Assembly: GCA_021234535.1 (NCBI GenBank)
Contig: CM037842.1
Coordinates: forward strand, 23,127,106-23,191,105
Length of the DNA stretch: 64,000 nt
Source of the DNA: Stichopus chloronotus
Taxonomy: Eukaryota > Echinodermata > Holothuroidea > Aspidochirotida > Stichopodidae
Reading direction: 5' to 3'
Part shown: positions 13,790 through 27,084 of the stretch, piece after piece
Layout: each line of letters begins with the position of its first letter
Position numbering within the stretch: the stretch's first letter is position 1
Notes under the pieces: generated by a model
What the model was told of the DNA's origin: nothing
Seen by the model: the letters and a program-made list of their open reading frames with translations, nothing else
The model's database searches: none
Program-made: the position numbers and the translations under genes

Positions 13790-13975
13790 AAAAACTAGGA
13801 TACAATTTCCTGGAACCTCCACACTCTTAGCACATAAGGATGGCAGAATGGGAAGAAGGCGTCAGTACGGTATTAGGCCAGACAGTGCCAGTAGAGGTGT
13901 TAAAGGTTACCAGTACTCTTGGCAAGGCAGATGTGAGTGCATTTATTGTGAGGAGACAGATAAGTGAGGAGTAAA
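13790..13975. repeat. Dispersed repeat family, partial copy
   Basis: Resembles the 5' third of the 59960-60490 copy: cacataaggat, then cagtgccag, a gttaaaggttaccagtactc-like string, and ggcaaggcagatg.gagtgca in the same order. Similarity stops abruptly after gtgagg near 13960. Confidence 0.6.
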
Positions 13976-16222
13976 GTAAATTTATGTCTACTATATCAGT
14001 GATCAACAGAGGACAAGTTTGGATGTAACTTCACAACTGGGTACTTACAGCACAGCACCAGAGTCCAACCCCTGGTTTATCTCCAGCTATTTTCTTTATT
14101 TTTTAACAGCAAGTAACGACAAGTTCATGTCATATTGCAGCTGGTAGCAGTTCCAATAACAAATTTATTCAATACTAGCACAAGTATTGTCTATGTTCTC
14201 ATTAATTAGGACAATTTAAGGTGTGAACATTTAATGATGGCTAACAAAAAGAGAATGGTAAGATGTAATTTTGTGATAAAAGAGTATAAATTTAGACATT
14301 CTCAAACACTGTGCGATGTAGTAGGATGTACACTCTACACATAGCGGTTCCTCATCCTAATACATTCCTATACACTGACCTTTTGACAATTTTGCAAATA
14401 TTTGAGTAAACTGAGAACTTTTGCACATTATATTATTTAATATTGAAAAAGTTGACATGATCTGAAAATGGAGGTAGTTGATGGTATTATAAGATGCACT
14501 AAGGGATTGTACCACGGTAAAGTTTAACGTTAAGTTTTGAAGTCTATGAAAATCCTACTACCTAAGGTACATTAAATTGCCATGAACAGAGCAAAATTCC
14601 AGCTATCTAGCAAGCTGCAGTTCTTATGGTGAAACTTCTACAAGACTTTGGAGACCAAATTACTTTCATCATTTTGAATGTAAGTCAATGATTGAATTAA
14701 TATTGGTATGCTACATGGATACCCCACATACAGTATATAGAGAGGGAGGTATATGAACAGGGAGACATTTGCTTTGCTTCTCTGGCCAATATCATTGAAG
14801 ACAGAAATAAATACAGCAAACCTTGAAGACATCAAAGTAAAACCATAGACATGATGGATTAACTTTATATACCTCAGGGTTGTGCATGTGATGTGAGCAG
14901 TAATGTCTTTTCTTGTTCCTTCATTCTACATAACAGAATACTAAATGCATTGCTTTCCTTAAAAAGGAGGTTGGTGAAAACACCTCTGAGCAAAATAACG
15001 ACTGGATATCAGATGGCACAATTTTTATAACTGAACAGATAGCTGGTGAAGCTCTGATTTAATTTGTCTGTCAAATAAAGGCAACTCATCTTAGGAGGAT
15101 AGACAGGATAGTGATCCTGAGCTCAGGGTTTGATTAGCAAGGTCATTTCAAAAAACTTCAAGGGGGAAAAAACAACGTAAAATGTAACGCAAAGATAAGG
15201 ACTACTTAAAGTAATACCAACTATCGACATCACTGAAATTTCTGTGTGAGTTAAGGTTAGTTTAATTGCAACATTGTATCTCAAGGTTCTTAAAGAAATG
15301 ATACTTGATAGACAGAAGAAGAGGACACTGCTTTCACTTACCAGTTCTTTGTACTTTGAGATGCTTTGGGTATCCAACATACTGTAGGTAGTAAGAACTT
15401 GATAGGACTTTGGGAATTTTTTGTAATAATTGGTTATTACATGGGACATTCTATGTTGCTGTTATGTTGAAATATCCCTGTCAGTCGGATATGGACTTAT
15501 GACTTTCATCATATAAACATTCCTTCTGTGTTGCATAATTATTTGTCAACAAATATCATTAACTCTACAAAATTATACTATAACAGTGAATCATTACATA
15601 TTTTGTATGCTATAGTTTATTTTCACAACAGAAATTTCAGAAGAATGCCCTTGTAAAAATTTAAACTTGTAGGAGCTCCTATTAGAGTTTGTAGTTGTAA
15701 TATAAGCTCCTGAAAAACTTGTAACAAGCTTGTTCCTCTTAAACAAGCTCATGACTGTTGTAGATATAACTTCCACAAGTTTGTGCCAGCTCACATGAGA
15801 GCTGGAGCAAATTGATGTTGTTCATCTGAAAGAGTCTTGTGACATGCTGGTCACTACTAAATATAAGACTTCCATGAGCCTTGAAAGTGAGCTCATGAAA
15901 AATCAAAGAGAACCAAAATGTATTTAGTTTGTAAGCAAGTCAAGTTTGTTAATTCTTTGGATATAATCAGTTTGTGGAAGCTCATCCCTTGCATATACGT
16001 CAAATTTCAGAACATAATGATATGAAGCCAAACATATTACCTGATGGATGAAATTTAAAAATCTATTCTTTGTATATCTGAAACAAAAAGGATGGCAGAT
16101 TCCTTGTATCATATAGGCCAGTGTGAGCTTGTAAATGATTGCAGCTCATTATTCAATAAAACAAGCTCTTAACACATTAAAAGGAAGCATAACTAATAAC
16201 TTCATACTACTGTTTACTAACC
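13976..16222. other. No recognisable gene; caagctcatg-rich stretch
   Basis: AT-rich DNA without a defensible exon. Between about 15660 and 16160 the strings gagctc, aagctcatg and cttgtaa recur, and a short palindrome centred near 15795 (ccagctcacatgagagctgg) suggests an old, diverged local repeat. No family is recognised. Confidence 0.4.
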
Positions 16223-16226
16223 TTAA

Positions 16227-16572
16227 AGGGAAATAGGGCATTTAGAATACAACGACATGACATGAAAAAGAAAATAGCTTTAATCATTGTTAAACCATTC
16301 CGTTTCATCAATAAACATCTACCAAAGCTTCATCTTCTCAAAAGATTATTCATGTGATGAGTAATGGAAGATGCATCATTTGAATTTTGAAAAGTTTGGG
16401 TGAACAAATTAGTGTTGAGTAACAAATAACTTAATTTCTACCTTGGAGGAGCTTATTTCTTGAAAAGAAGGCCACTGTCCTTCCTTATTTTGAATAATCT
16501 ATCATTTTATGTCCACAGGCATTGGTTACAAAAATATGGGTGTTTTCTCTAAAACAAACACCCTATTTCCCT
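16227..16572. mobile_element. Short TTAA-bounded element (piggyBac-like MITE), copy 1
   Basis: 346 bp with inverted ends agggaaataggg / ccctatttccct, flanked on both sides by TTAA (16223-16226 and 16573-16576). A copy of similar length in opposite orientation lies at 60756-61099. Both share internal landmarks such as catcttccattactcat and the Lys-rich aagaagg stretch. It has no coding capacity. TTAA duplication is characteristic of piggyBac-family transposition; assignment to that family is inferred from the TTAA and size, since no transposase is present. Confidence 0.75.
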
Positions 16573-16576
16573 TTAA

Positions 16577-18600
16577 GAGTACTTTGCTGTTGGGTTTCAA
16601 AGACAAACTTTATCTGGCATATACCAAGGATCTACTTTACACCCAAGCATAAGGACAGCACTGAGGTGCACTGAGCACTCAGATAAACTGATCTTAAATC
16701 TGTTCCTCTTACATTTCAAAAATCCTTTTTACTTACACTGAAATTACCACAAGTTTCTTTGTGCAATTTTGTTCAGAGAGCTACCATATCTTCCCTCCAA
16801 ATACTACTACACATATACCCACAGATTTAGCCTAGTTTGGATCTGGTAAACACAAAGAAAGTGATGCAATGGAGAAATCAGTATTAGCACATAAAGCAAC
16901 ATAATGCAACTCATTCTTGGACCCATGCATGGCATGTTCCATTATGACGTTTTGCAAAGATCAAAAACTTCCTTCAAATCTGTAATCTGAAATACTCAGG
17001 GTGGTAGCCTAGATTTTTATTATTATACTTTATTTTCAGTCAATTAGTGCAATAATTCTTTTTACATTTTGTGATAATATAACATCTTTATAAGAATGAA
17101 TACTCAGTGCAAGTCAACAATCTATTGCAATCCCTTTTGATGAGCAAAACTGGTGCTTAAAATTAAATCTCTTTGTTGTTTACAGTGCCTGTCTTTCCTA
17201 CCACAGTTACACAGAGAGAGGGTTTGATCTATTTTAGGGTTTCCCTACTTACCTTTGGAAAAGTGCAGCTAATCCAATGACAGGACTTAAACTCAAGCTG
17301 GTCTTGGAGAAGTTAATGGCTGCCCTTTATTCAGACAATCCTCTTGAAGGACAGTACTGTACTAAAGACCTTACATTTTGTGACTTACACATTGCACTCT
17401 TAAAGTTTACAATCCAAATTTGTCAAGTTCTAAAATGACAACTAAAAGTTATAAACAAATTTTTTTCTTTTATTTATACTTATTTCTCTGGAAGAATTCA
17501 ACAAGAGGGACTAATACGATGCAGTGATACCATCAAATTACTGTTATTTACACCACTGCAAATTAGTCAACTATCCCAAAGATTAACTCAGCACAACCAG
17601 GGCTTTTGTTGTATAAAGGGAGATCTACAAGCAAAGGAGAATGTCTTGCCTTTTTCAGGGCTACTTTTACAGGCTGAGGGTATTGTTATGTCGACGTCAT
17701 AACATTCATCATCTTACATGTTGCTGCACTTTGATGCCAATTTACAACATTTTTTTTTTTTATGGAAACAAGAGACACCTCAAAGAACAATAGAGTAATA
17801 GGTTGACCTCCACTGCTCTGACATGCCTTTATTATCTGGATCCATTTAACTCTAAATTAAAACCAGCTTACCTTAGCTGCCTCTGTCAAACTTTCTCTCT
17901 CCACACAAAGGATTAAACTGCCAAAAATTTACCTGATATATACGATGCTAACTGATCTTTGCAGTCCTGCACATTCTGGACGAGTTTAATCACTGCAATT
18001 TTGGGAGAGAAACAAATTTTCTCTTTTGATTAACAAAATGTTTTGCTTGACAAAGACTCCTGTACTACATACATTAATTACAATACATTCAATGTACGTT
18101 TGTATGTTTCCATTCATGTTCGGCACCTTACCTTTTTATTTCTACCCAAACTTATGGTAAAGCTAAAGTATTGCTTAATTCTGCCTTCCTACCAGTAAAC
18201 AAAAACATAATAATAAAACACATACATGCATGGAGAAACATAAACAAACATCAAGAAATTCATGTAAGCATGCATTGAGAAGTGCATAGCCAACAAGCAT
18301 TTAGTCCAATCGTTACAGGGTTATTCTGACACTTTTGATATATTCACAAATGATATGGACGTTAGTCGCAAGTCATTAAATGTGCTTTCAATTTTCTGTT
18401 TGTCACTTGTCTGGAACATGTTTAGTTAGCCTCTTTTCTCAAACCAATATCACTAGCATTTCATGCACCCCATTTTGGTCAGTTCCACTATGTTAGACAG
18501 GCTTGTTGTCATTGGTTCTCAATTGTGCTAATGATTAAATGGCAATAAACCATGTTTTTATTTGAACAAATGTGAATATATTAACAACTTTTCCACTAGC
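16577..18600. other. No recognisable feature
   Basis: AT-rich non-coding sequence with scattered T and A runs (for example near 17751). No frame, repeat or terminus could be supported. Confidence 0.45.
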
Positions 18601-18609
18601 ATACACGGG

Positions 18610-18637
18610 GGGGGGGCCATTGAGCCATGGCCCCCCC
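18610..18637. repeat. Perfect 11-bp hairpin, gggggggccat
   Basis: Arms 18610-18620 and 18627-18637 are exactly complementary around a 6-base loop. The left arm is preceded by more G residues. Such G-rich palindromes are common at the ends of decayed transposons, but no element is recognised here. Confidence 0.7.
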
Positions 18638-19082
18638 TCACAGTCCCCATTTTTTTTTAAATACTGCATATCTTGCTGAAAATATCAGAAATAAGCGGGA
18701 ATTGACATGATTAGTATCAATATAGGCCTACTATATGTATATAGGTAAACTTGAGGGAATACAGGCCCATAGCCAGGGGGATCGGAGCGTTCGAACGACC
18801 CATCCCAAGTTGAGGGAGGTCCATTTTTTCCAGCCATGTGTTTGAAGTGTCAGCTATGAAATATTTTTTTATCTTGAAATATCGTTCACTTTTAGCAGGA
18901 AGATAAAACCTCTCCACTTATGTCATAAAATGTATACAGGCCCAAACTGACCACAACATATCTTCACTAGATACATATACTATGTGGGGTGATGAGATAA
19001 TAAGCTAAAAAACGAGCATTCATGGTTATGTCATTGTGGCTGTGGATATCATTGAACTAGATACAATAAAAAGCCCGGAAAA

Positions 19083-19137
19083 CACTGCCACGACACGACG
19101 GCGACCACCCACCACGTCTGCTGTAATCGTGGCAGTG
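19083..19137. repeat. 11-bp inverted repeat with 33-base loop
   Basis: cactgccacga at 19083-19093 is exactly complementary to 19127-19137. A related string (agtgccacgac) recurs at about 19246 next to a similar aagccc context, so the neighbourhood 19070-19260 may be the edge of an old element. Confidence 0.55.
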
Positions 19138-19689
19138 TGATCGGTTCCACAACTAGAGTTCAGTTGTGTCGTAAGCTGTCGGGGGCCCGATTGAATATGT
19201 TCAATTGTAGTCGGGTGCAGTCAGTGCATTTTAAGCCCTGTTCAAAGTGCCACGACTACCAAAGTGTCTACTCAGGCGCGTAGCCAAGGAGGGGCGATGG
19301 AGGCGATTGTCCTCCCTGGCCATATTGTGGTATTTTTTTTTTAGCACTTCACCAGACATACCCAGGAGCATAGGCATAGCCAGGGAAAGTAGGACGAACA
19401 GGGCGACCCTGCGTGATCTCATTTTCGCTTTTTTTCCCCCGCAATATCGCTAAATAGTAATTCCCTCAATTTATGCGGCAGGCCTATCAAGGCAGGGGTG
19501 GAATGCAGGGTTGGGAACATATATGTCTGCATGTTAAACACCCAGGAAGGCCAGTTTTCATCTAAGTGGTTTGTAGAGCCAAACGTTTCTTTGAATGCTC
19601 ATCTCGGCATTGCTTCATTTTTCACCGACTAATTATTTTCTCAGTAATTGAGAAATTGTAGACATGAGATCTATATTTCAAGGCTGGGT

Positions 19690-20770
19690 TCATGCAGCTG
19701 AAAAAACTTGGGAAGGGCTATTTCCGGCCATCTGGAGGGTTTGTAAAACCCAAAATTTTCTTGTACGCTTCGCGCCAACCGATGGTGGTGCTCTGCTTAG
19801 ATAGTCTTCACAAGTTTGCACCCCCTCCCCTTGGAAGGTCTTTTAAGGTCTTCTTAAATGCTCCAGATTGCAGGAGATCTGCAGATTTCACAATTTTCCC
19901 CGGAAAAGCATCCCCCCGGAAAACCCTAGCAAAAACTTTCTTGTACGCTCCGCACCAACCGATCGTGGTGCTATGCTCGGATTTTTCAATTGCTGTAATT
20001 CTGCCAGAGGCTACGGCCTCCCCCTCCACAAATTCCTGGGTACGCCACTGAACTTTTCCAGGGTCAGTGAACTGGGGTGTAAGGAAGATAATATAGGTAA
20101 AACAACCCCCTATGTAACAATATTGTACTACACTAAGAAATTCTACTACATCAGTGATCCAACCCAACAGCGTCTAACAAGCATTGGGAAACACATGCAA
20201 GCAATTCAGACAACATGTAACAGGGTGAGGATATGGGTGTGCCCTTCCCCCCATCACATTTTGACCCAAATGATAAATTCACTTGGAAACATACTTCAGC
20301 TACATTTATTTGTGGGTGTGGTGTGAAGTGTAAAATAAACAGAAAAGCAATGGGCTTGGAAATGCCAGCTAGGATAATCTGGGAGTTTTGGCGGAAAATT
20401 TTCTTGTGCGCTCCGAACCAACTGACGGTGGCAGTCAAATTTCAGGCAGTTTATGCAGGTGACTTTAAGATGTTTTGCTCCCACCAACCTTACAATTTGC
20501 CAAAGGTTAATGTGCCATCCCTGAACAAGCAAATGCAACTTACTAGGTGAAATATTCTAGATAAAAGCAATCCAAATTATTACCTTTTTCACAAAGTTAT
20601 ATTTCTCTCAGTGATTGAGAAAATAACCGACAAAAGATCTCTACTTCAAGGATGGGTACATGCATCTTAGAATACTTGACAAATGCTGTTTCTAGTCATC
20701 TGGGGGTTCAGTCAAACAAGAATTTTCTTGTACACTCAGCATAAATCAATGGTAGTACTCTGCTAAGAGC
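19690..20770. repeat. Four copies of a ttttcttgtacgctc module
   Basis: A module reading ttttcttgtacgctccg followed by c.aaccgat.gtggtgct recurs in direct orientation near 19757, 19938, 20398 and 20722, with increasing divergence. The spacers share 'atctggagggtt'-type text. The long frames across it (19692-20051 plus, 19808-20167 minus) overlap each other and have no known motif. This is most likely a decayed repetitive element. Confidence 0.55.
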
Positions 20771-23700
20771 TCCTCTAAGTCCTATCCCTGGTTGTGTTAA
20801 AGGGCTTTGCTCTAAGGCCATACACCTAATATGCACTCCCAATCCTTAGACTGTGGTACTACAGCCGGCAGACAAGTAAAGTGACTTGAAATTCCAGGCC
20901 AGTAATTAGTGCAATTTAACAGAATTCATGTGAACCTTGACTATTAAATATTTAATTTGAAACTTTGAATTGTCAAGTAAGTATGGTCTTTTGGATTTGT
21001 TCATCTTGTACAGAGAATCAGTTGTTGGAAGACAGCTTGAATAATTTCAGATGTTCTGAAATACAGTAAAGACTCTAGATTATTCCATAAAAGCTGATGC
21101 AAACATGTTTTTAAACCACTGGCACATAAAAATGCAATAATTTATGCAGCAATAGTAGCTAGTGCCAAGGATTAGGAGGTATTCAAGCCATAGTATGTAT
21201 TCAAATAAGAGAACATGAAAAAAACATTACTTCTCAAACACTAAACATGCAATGAGAATCTCTTAACCACATTATAGTCCCACTAAAACTGTGAATCAAG
21301 CAGTGAAACAAACGGCTGCTGTCACCTTTTGTAGCACCACCCTACTGAACTCCGCTCACAAGAAGACTTCTACACTAAAAGTACAGTCATTAATGCAACA
21401 TGTTTTATATTACTGTTTGCTAGTTCAATTATCTATATTTGCTACCAGTTTCTTGATCAATCAACCTGATCAGTCTACAATTTCACTAATTATAAGATAT
21501 ATTAGTGAATAACCATATAAATCATGTATTAACCATTTTCACTAATGATAAGACAACATCAGGATTCTTCCATACACAATATTATTGAGTACCAATGATG
21601 AGGTAATCCGCAGGATGTCTCTTCTGAGCTTCTCCTATCATCTCCATGGCAGCCACTTTCCCACAAGTGTAAATGTAATTGCAACATATAACTGCTGTCC
21701 TTACTGAATAACTATGATATCTCAACATAGTGATGTACATATTTTCTCACACATCTGCAGCTGTGACAGATAAAGATTTAAAGACAACTGATTGTTTCAT
21801 GAATTGCATGAACGCCCAAGCATTTACACTGTGTAGTTCCACATACTCCCCAAAACTCCCTGGTTTGGGAATTCGCTAGCGACGTATTTACCGATACAGT
21901 AATGCATAGGTTGTATGAGGTGAGGAAGTATGCGTTGTGAATTGTGTGTACATTACTTGTGTGTGCAAGTCAACTGTTAGTGAAAAATCCATCTATTTGC
22001 TGTTAAAAAAATAAGGTAAACTAAATGCATTAGTGATGTAACAAATTCTGAGGGCACTTAATTCATGAGATAGGATGAGATGATTCGTTGCATTTAAATG
22101 AAGCATGGTCAAATAACTCTGTATGGATTTTGACATTCAGTAACTACATTTCATTCCAACTACAATATGTTTGTATAGTTATTTCTTTTTATGGAAGCAT
22201 TCACATAATTAGATCCTAGAAAGTCACTCCAAAAGTGAATAATTTCAAATGGATTGGTACACTATTTTAAATAGGTCACATTCAATCAAAAACAGGAGCA
22301 ATAACAAAGGATGTGACTGTAAAAGTTGTAGAACCAACTCTATCAGGGCTGCATCCATTTTGGTACGATACCATGGACATCAAGCTGATTTAGTGCATTA
22401 CTTCAGAAACTTTCAATGGTCGTAAATAGGTCTCAGGTGATAGTTCTAATGTCATTATACAAAATGCTCTCCCCAAGTTCAACACCTTATTAACCTCTCT
22501 CCCACCCTAATCTAGTCCCCGAGCAAATTTGAAGCTTTATTTCTTATTCATAGTTGAGGAACAGTTTCTGATATATGAGAGCATCTTGGCTTGAAAATGA
22601 TCTAGGACAAAAAAATTGATAAGTAACGCTGTCTTGAAGTGATTCATAGCCAAGTTCTCGTCAGTTTATATCTCTGAATGCACCGAATGGTATTAACATG
22701 TTTAAACAGTCTTGCTGTATTCTCGGGCTTTGTCCTTTGCACACTGTTCAAGTGTATGTGTCAGATGTGGGTATAGTGTGTAGGAATCTGTGTAGCATTG
22801 GTTATTTGCAGTCTCAGTATTACCCTTGTATGCTTTGCCCAATTTTAGGAATAGTGCAAATTCCCAATAGGGCCACTTCATCAAGAAAATATTTCAAGTT
22901 ATGAGAAAAATCGGGATAAAAGTTTCCTGTAAACTTACAATGAGTAAAAAGGGAATTATTTTTGTCTAAAATAGAGTGTTCACATTTTAAAAAAAACTTG
23001 GGATAAATATGACATTCATTTATGTTAGAATATAAATTTTGTCCTAAGTTACAAAATTTCAAGCACAAATTAAAACAAGATAAGTAAATAGTAATTCTGC
23101 AGTAACAGCAATTGGCAGTTATGTCATGATCTAGTCAAATTTCATTCAGTTGATCTGTCAGTGTAACTACTATGAAACAGAGAAATGTATGATTGTCATG
23201 TGCAATCTGAATTTATTCTGACATAGATATATTCCAGCAAGGTATAACAATTTGACCAATTCTGGCAAAGAACACAATTAAAGGTTACCGCAAATAGGAT
23301 CGTGTATATATTGCTAAAACATATCAATCAAAACAATATCATGGAAACTCATGTGCAGAATATTATCACAATCTTACATTTGGAATTAACATTCAAATTT
23401 ATAAATGACACTTCTCGGACAAGGATAAATGGATACAAGATTTGCAGTGTCACATGAAAAAATTGACATGTAATTTTAATTGCAAGCAAGGAATATGTAA
23501 CAATCCATTTCAGGCAGTAACTATATCTATTGAATATTGACAAATAAATACATTACATTATATAGCTTCCTTATGATGTCATTTATTCATCAAAAGATAG
23601 CATTTTCAATTATATGGTTAGAGTTAGACTGAAGCAGAAAATAGTACCCACTTATATCAATGCTTTCAGACTGACAAACTTACTAATCAGCCAGCCTAGC

Positions 23701-24190
23701 TTACTTACAGTTTGTCACGGATGTGAAGCAGCATTGAAGTTTAATCTCAATTACATGTGTTGAAATTGAAGAGAATGAGAAACATTTAGTACCTCATACC
23801 AGAAACTCATGGAGAAAGTAAAGGTGGACTGAGCATACCAGTAAAGTTCATTACGTTTGGGCCAATAAGCAAAACCATGCCAGCTTGACAACCAAGTGTA
23901 AATATCTACAACACAGTTAAAAATAAATGCAACAAAACAAGTCCTGTAGAATTCCGAAAACTGCTACATACAGACATCAACGGTATCCTACTAATGCCTT
24001 GCACAAAACCACAGGATTATAAAAGTCAAAGATATTCATAATTTCAAGATTTGCTTTATTCATAAGTATGAAAATAATAAAGAACCACATATATTTAATG
24101 AAGTTACTAATCCTCATTCAAGCTAGGTTAATACAAGGTCTAACACTCTCTTTTCAGTTAGTAGATCTAATTTGGCTCATGGAAACAACA
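20771..24190. other. No recognisable gene; isolated gcataggtt module
   Basis: AT-rich non-coding DNA. The only recurrent item is the module aatgcataggttgtatgag followed by gtgaggaagtatgcgttgtgaa at about 21900-21945, also present near 10698, 33739, 34050, 34360 and 60450. No transposon or exon could be assigned to the rest. Confidence 0.5.
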
Positions 24191-24194
24191 ACCA

Positions 24195-24964
24195 AACCAA
24201 TGAACAAACAAATAAATGAATGAATGAATATTTCTTTGCTCCTGTTTTTTATTTTCATTTCATTTTTGCATACATATACAATATTTACATAAGTCAATCT
24301 AACCAAAAGAAATTATTTAGTCAATGCTTATTGATTACTTTCAATATGTCATTATAAATTTTTCTATTCTTTTTGTGGCTTTCTACTGTCAAAGCAAAAT
24401 AATATTTATGATAAAAGTTTTCAGCTTCTAAAGCAACTTGTTTCTTTGAAACAAGCGAGTTAAATGATCAATTGATTTATCATATGCACTACACAAAAGA
24501 CAAGAAGAAGAGTCTCTGGTGTGTATAGAGTGCAGAAACTAATTCGTACACACAATCCTGTGCAAAAACTTAAATTGGAAATACCGAAGCTTTGAGTCTG
24601 TAATACTTCTAAACGGCATACTAAAAAAGTTAGACCACCTGTCCTCATCAAAGGAGTAATCTTTGTACCACTTCTTTAAAGAAGTGGCAGCAACAGAAAC
24701 ATTCTTCAACAGAATGGGATATACAAAATGAGAAACAGAGGAACAGGCCGTTGCTTTTTTTTTAAACAGAATAAGATTGTCATCTAGAGTTTCTATAATG
24801 TGTAAAGAAAGTTTCCAATGTCTAGGGATAGCTTTTATTAATCTCCAATAGTTTTAATGAATGAAGAAGTAAAAAGAGAATAAGTTTGAGTAAAGTTGAA
24901 GAAGTTGAGTGGCTTGTTATTGTTATCAAAAAGGTCCCTCACTCTAACGATACCTTGATTATAT
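24195..24964 (-). pseudogene. Non-LTR retrotransposon (LINE), 3' part downstream of an LTR insertion
   Basis: Read on the minus strand, this encodes the C-terminus of a LINE second ORF. Landmarks in order are GIVRVRDLF close to the insertion boundary, a Trp/Phe motif with MPFRSITDSKLRYFQFKFLH (24640-24560), then TRDSSSCLLCSAYD and SIDHL, the Cys/His arrangement typical after the LINE reverse transcriptase thumb. It closes with a Lys-rich end (YNDILKVIN). An in-frame stop lies just before the Cys motif (about 24541), and an early stop near 24843, so it is dead. The 3' end is a short tandem ATTC/ATTTG tail (24198-24231) rather than poly-A. The upstream part continues at 28442-28620 beyond the inserted LTR element. 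Confidence 0.7.
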
Positions 24965-25476
24965 TGTAACGTTCGCCGAGACGATCAGGAGGTTAGAAAT
25001 GAGACATGGACTACCAGCAGATTGCTTCTGACTTCGATACTTTTATTCATGTTCTAGCTCTACAACGTCATGTTTACACTGTACAAAGAGAAGTCTTTCT
25101 TAAGCTCTGCTTCTGTTGACTGACCAACTCACTTCTGCGGACTCTCCTCTCACTCACCAACTTACTTCTGCGGACTCCTTTTATATACTGCCGTGCTTAT
25201 TATTCTTTACACATATTTATATACCTCACGAGCTGCATTGACCTCACAAGGTAAATTGTCCTCACGAGGTAAATTGACCTCACGAGGTTAATTGTCCTCA
25301 CGAGGTAAATTGACCTCACGAGGTAAATTGACCTCACGACGTACATATGCCTAGCATCTTAAACACACTTGACTAGGCAGAAGCTGTATAGAATGATTCA
25401 TGCATAACACACAGGTGAAGACAATTTACATTAGTATACTAGGCATCATAACTGTGTAAGGGCTATTCCCGTAACA
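24965..25476 (-). repeat. 3' LTR
   Basis: 512 bp, near-identical to 27876-28441 apart from three fewer 18-bp units and about three substitutions (for example agaagtc/agaggtc and gccgtg/gtcgtg). Minus-strand signals are a TATA box (tatataaaagg, 25177-25187) and AATAAA (25042-25047). Confidence 0.93.
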
Positions 25477-25492
25477 CTGCCCCCTCCTTTAC
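25477..25492 (-). promoter_or_regulatory. Polypurine tract of the LTR element
   Basis: On the minus strand aaaggagggggcag sits directly before the 3' LTR start, where plus-strand DNA priming occurs in LTR retrotransposons. Its position fixes the element's orientation. Confidence 0.75.
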
Positions 25493-26544
25493 AGAGCTCG
25501 ACCCGAGATCCTACAAACGAACATGTTGAACACCCTAGATTATAACACTCAAACCAAGAAAGTATGAATTAGACTATGTACAGTGTGTCTCCACGGGAGA
25601 TTGTTTACTCCTACCCAGGTGCCTAAAATAACAGAACTTCTTTCCTTATTCGGTGAACACTTACACACACTAAATTTGTAAGGGTGTTAGTGTTTCGAAC
25701 TTGGACCAGAAGGGTAAGTCTTACCTGTCACCTGTGTAGGTGCCATCCATTCAAACAGCCAAAAGTAATGAAAAATGAGTTGCCACTTTGCACACCGAAA
25801 CACTTGCTCCAAATTAGCCCTTTTTTTTTTTTTAGGGACAGGAAAAATTAACGACTTCTTTTCCAAATAACATCCTTGTAACAGCTTGTTTGCTCTTCAG
25901 AATTTCAGTAGATAAATAGGAGAAGAGAACGATATACTTATGACATCCTTCTGTATAGCAATTTACATGTAAAGTTAAGACACATTTGTGAGAGTCGATG
26001 ACAGTAGGCTAAACAGAGTCCAAAAGAAAACAGGCAATGGGAGCTGATAGATTCCATGCCCCCACTAGGCAAAACACTTCACAATAAAATCTCAGACCAT
26101 CATGTTAAAATGTTTTTACATCTTAGAGAAAATGGTAAAAAGTATCAGCTGATCCATCTTGCTGCGAATATTAATTGCATGAGGAGAGTCCATTTTTTCT
26201 ACTTCTGCCAACTATTTCTATACAGAACCCACTAACACTAGCATTCACATAATTAATTAATCGCGGAGTAGTACAAGGCTGTCCCCGGTCACCTCCTTCC
26301 ATTGCTAGTTGGATTGGTTCAGCTACATCGGGTTTGGTGGGCAAATCCAGGCGACTATGTGGCAGTGTATGACCTTGCCCAAGGGCCTTCAACATGCCAC
26401 ATAGCCAGGTAGATATCTCACCTCCACTGGAAGTTACATGGTTGAGTAGGTAGTTTAAGCACACTGGATAAGCTGACAGCAAGGTTTAAATATAGATTGC
26501 TCTCCTTTCAGTATGTTGCTCCCCGAGAACTTGATTTCAGTACC

Positions 26545-27084
26545 TCAGAATTTTTTAAGGTTGTTAGTACTTCTTTCCAGTAAATCCAGAGGGTCAGTAT
26601 CGAGGCCAACTCTTGTTTCTGTTGCCTTGGTTGCTCCCTGACTTCTACCATTTATTTTACCAACACTGATTGTTTGGCAGGATACTTTGTCTATTGGTTC
26701 ACATGTTGCAAGGATGGCTCCCTTGTAAAGTGTTGTTGGGGTATTTGACAAATTGAATACTCTCATTGGAATGACTGTCTTTGAAACATCTACCACAGCT
26801 CTGGCAACCAGCACCTCATGCTTTTGTGGCAAGCTTGGCAACATCTCCACCATGGCTGAACCATGTGACCTCTTTATCAACACAACTGCTACAATTGCTT
26901 CACTATTAGAGGGCACCGCAACGTTGTCTGCTAACTTGACTCTGAGACAGGAGTACTCATCTATCTCCTGGCTAGCCCCCATTAGCTCCCTAAACGTCAC
27001 TTCCCCCTTTCTTACATCTATCTGGCAATCGTAGTCTCCAAGTAGGTCTGTTCCCAAGATTCCTTCTACTTCAATCTCAGCCAC
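26545..27084 (-). pseudogene. Protease C-terminal half and spacer, element Pol remnant
   Basis: 179 codons beginning MAEIEVEGILGTDLLGDYDC. ILGTDLL is the flap/C-terminal signature (ILG-D-L) found in gypsy-type proteases, about 60 residues after the DTG motif as expected. The rest matches the linker that usually leads into reverse transcriptase (alternating charged and hydrophobic, ending LDLLERSTNNLKKF), then stops. No YXDD or other polymerase motif follows down to the polypurine tract. A short frame at 26171-26482 in the remaining space is unassigned. The deletion of reverse transcriptase, RNase H and integrase makes this element non-autonomous. Confidence 0.78.

Noticed and set aside
17687..17705. 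gttatg-tcgacgt-cataac near-palindrome as an attachment site
   Set aside because: Short, single occurrence, no flanking element; chance is sufficient.
26171..26482. 103-codon minus-strand frame in the LTR element as polymerase
   Set aside because: No reverse transcriptase, RNase H or integrase motif; it occupies the space left by the internal deletion.
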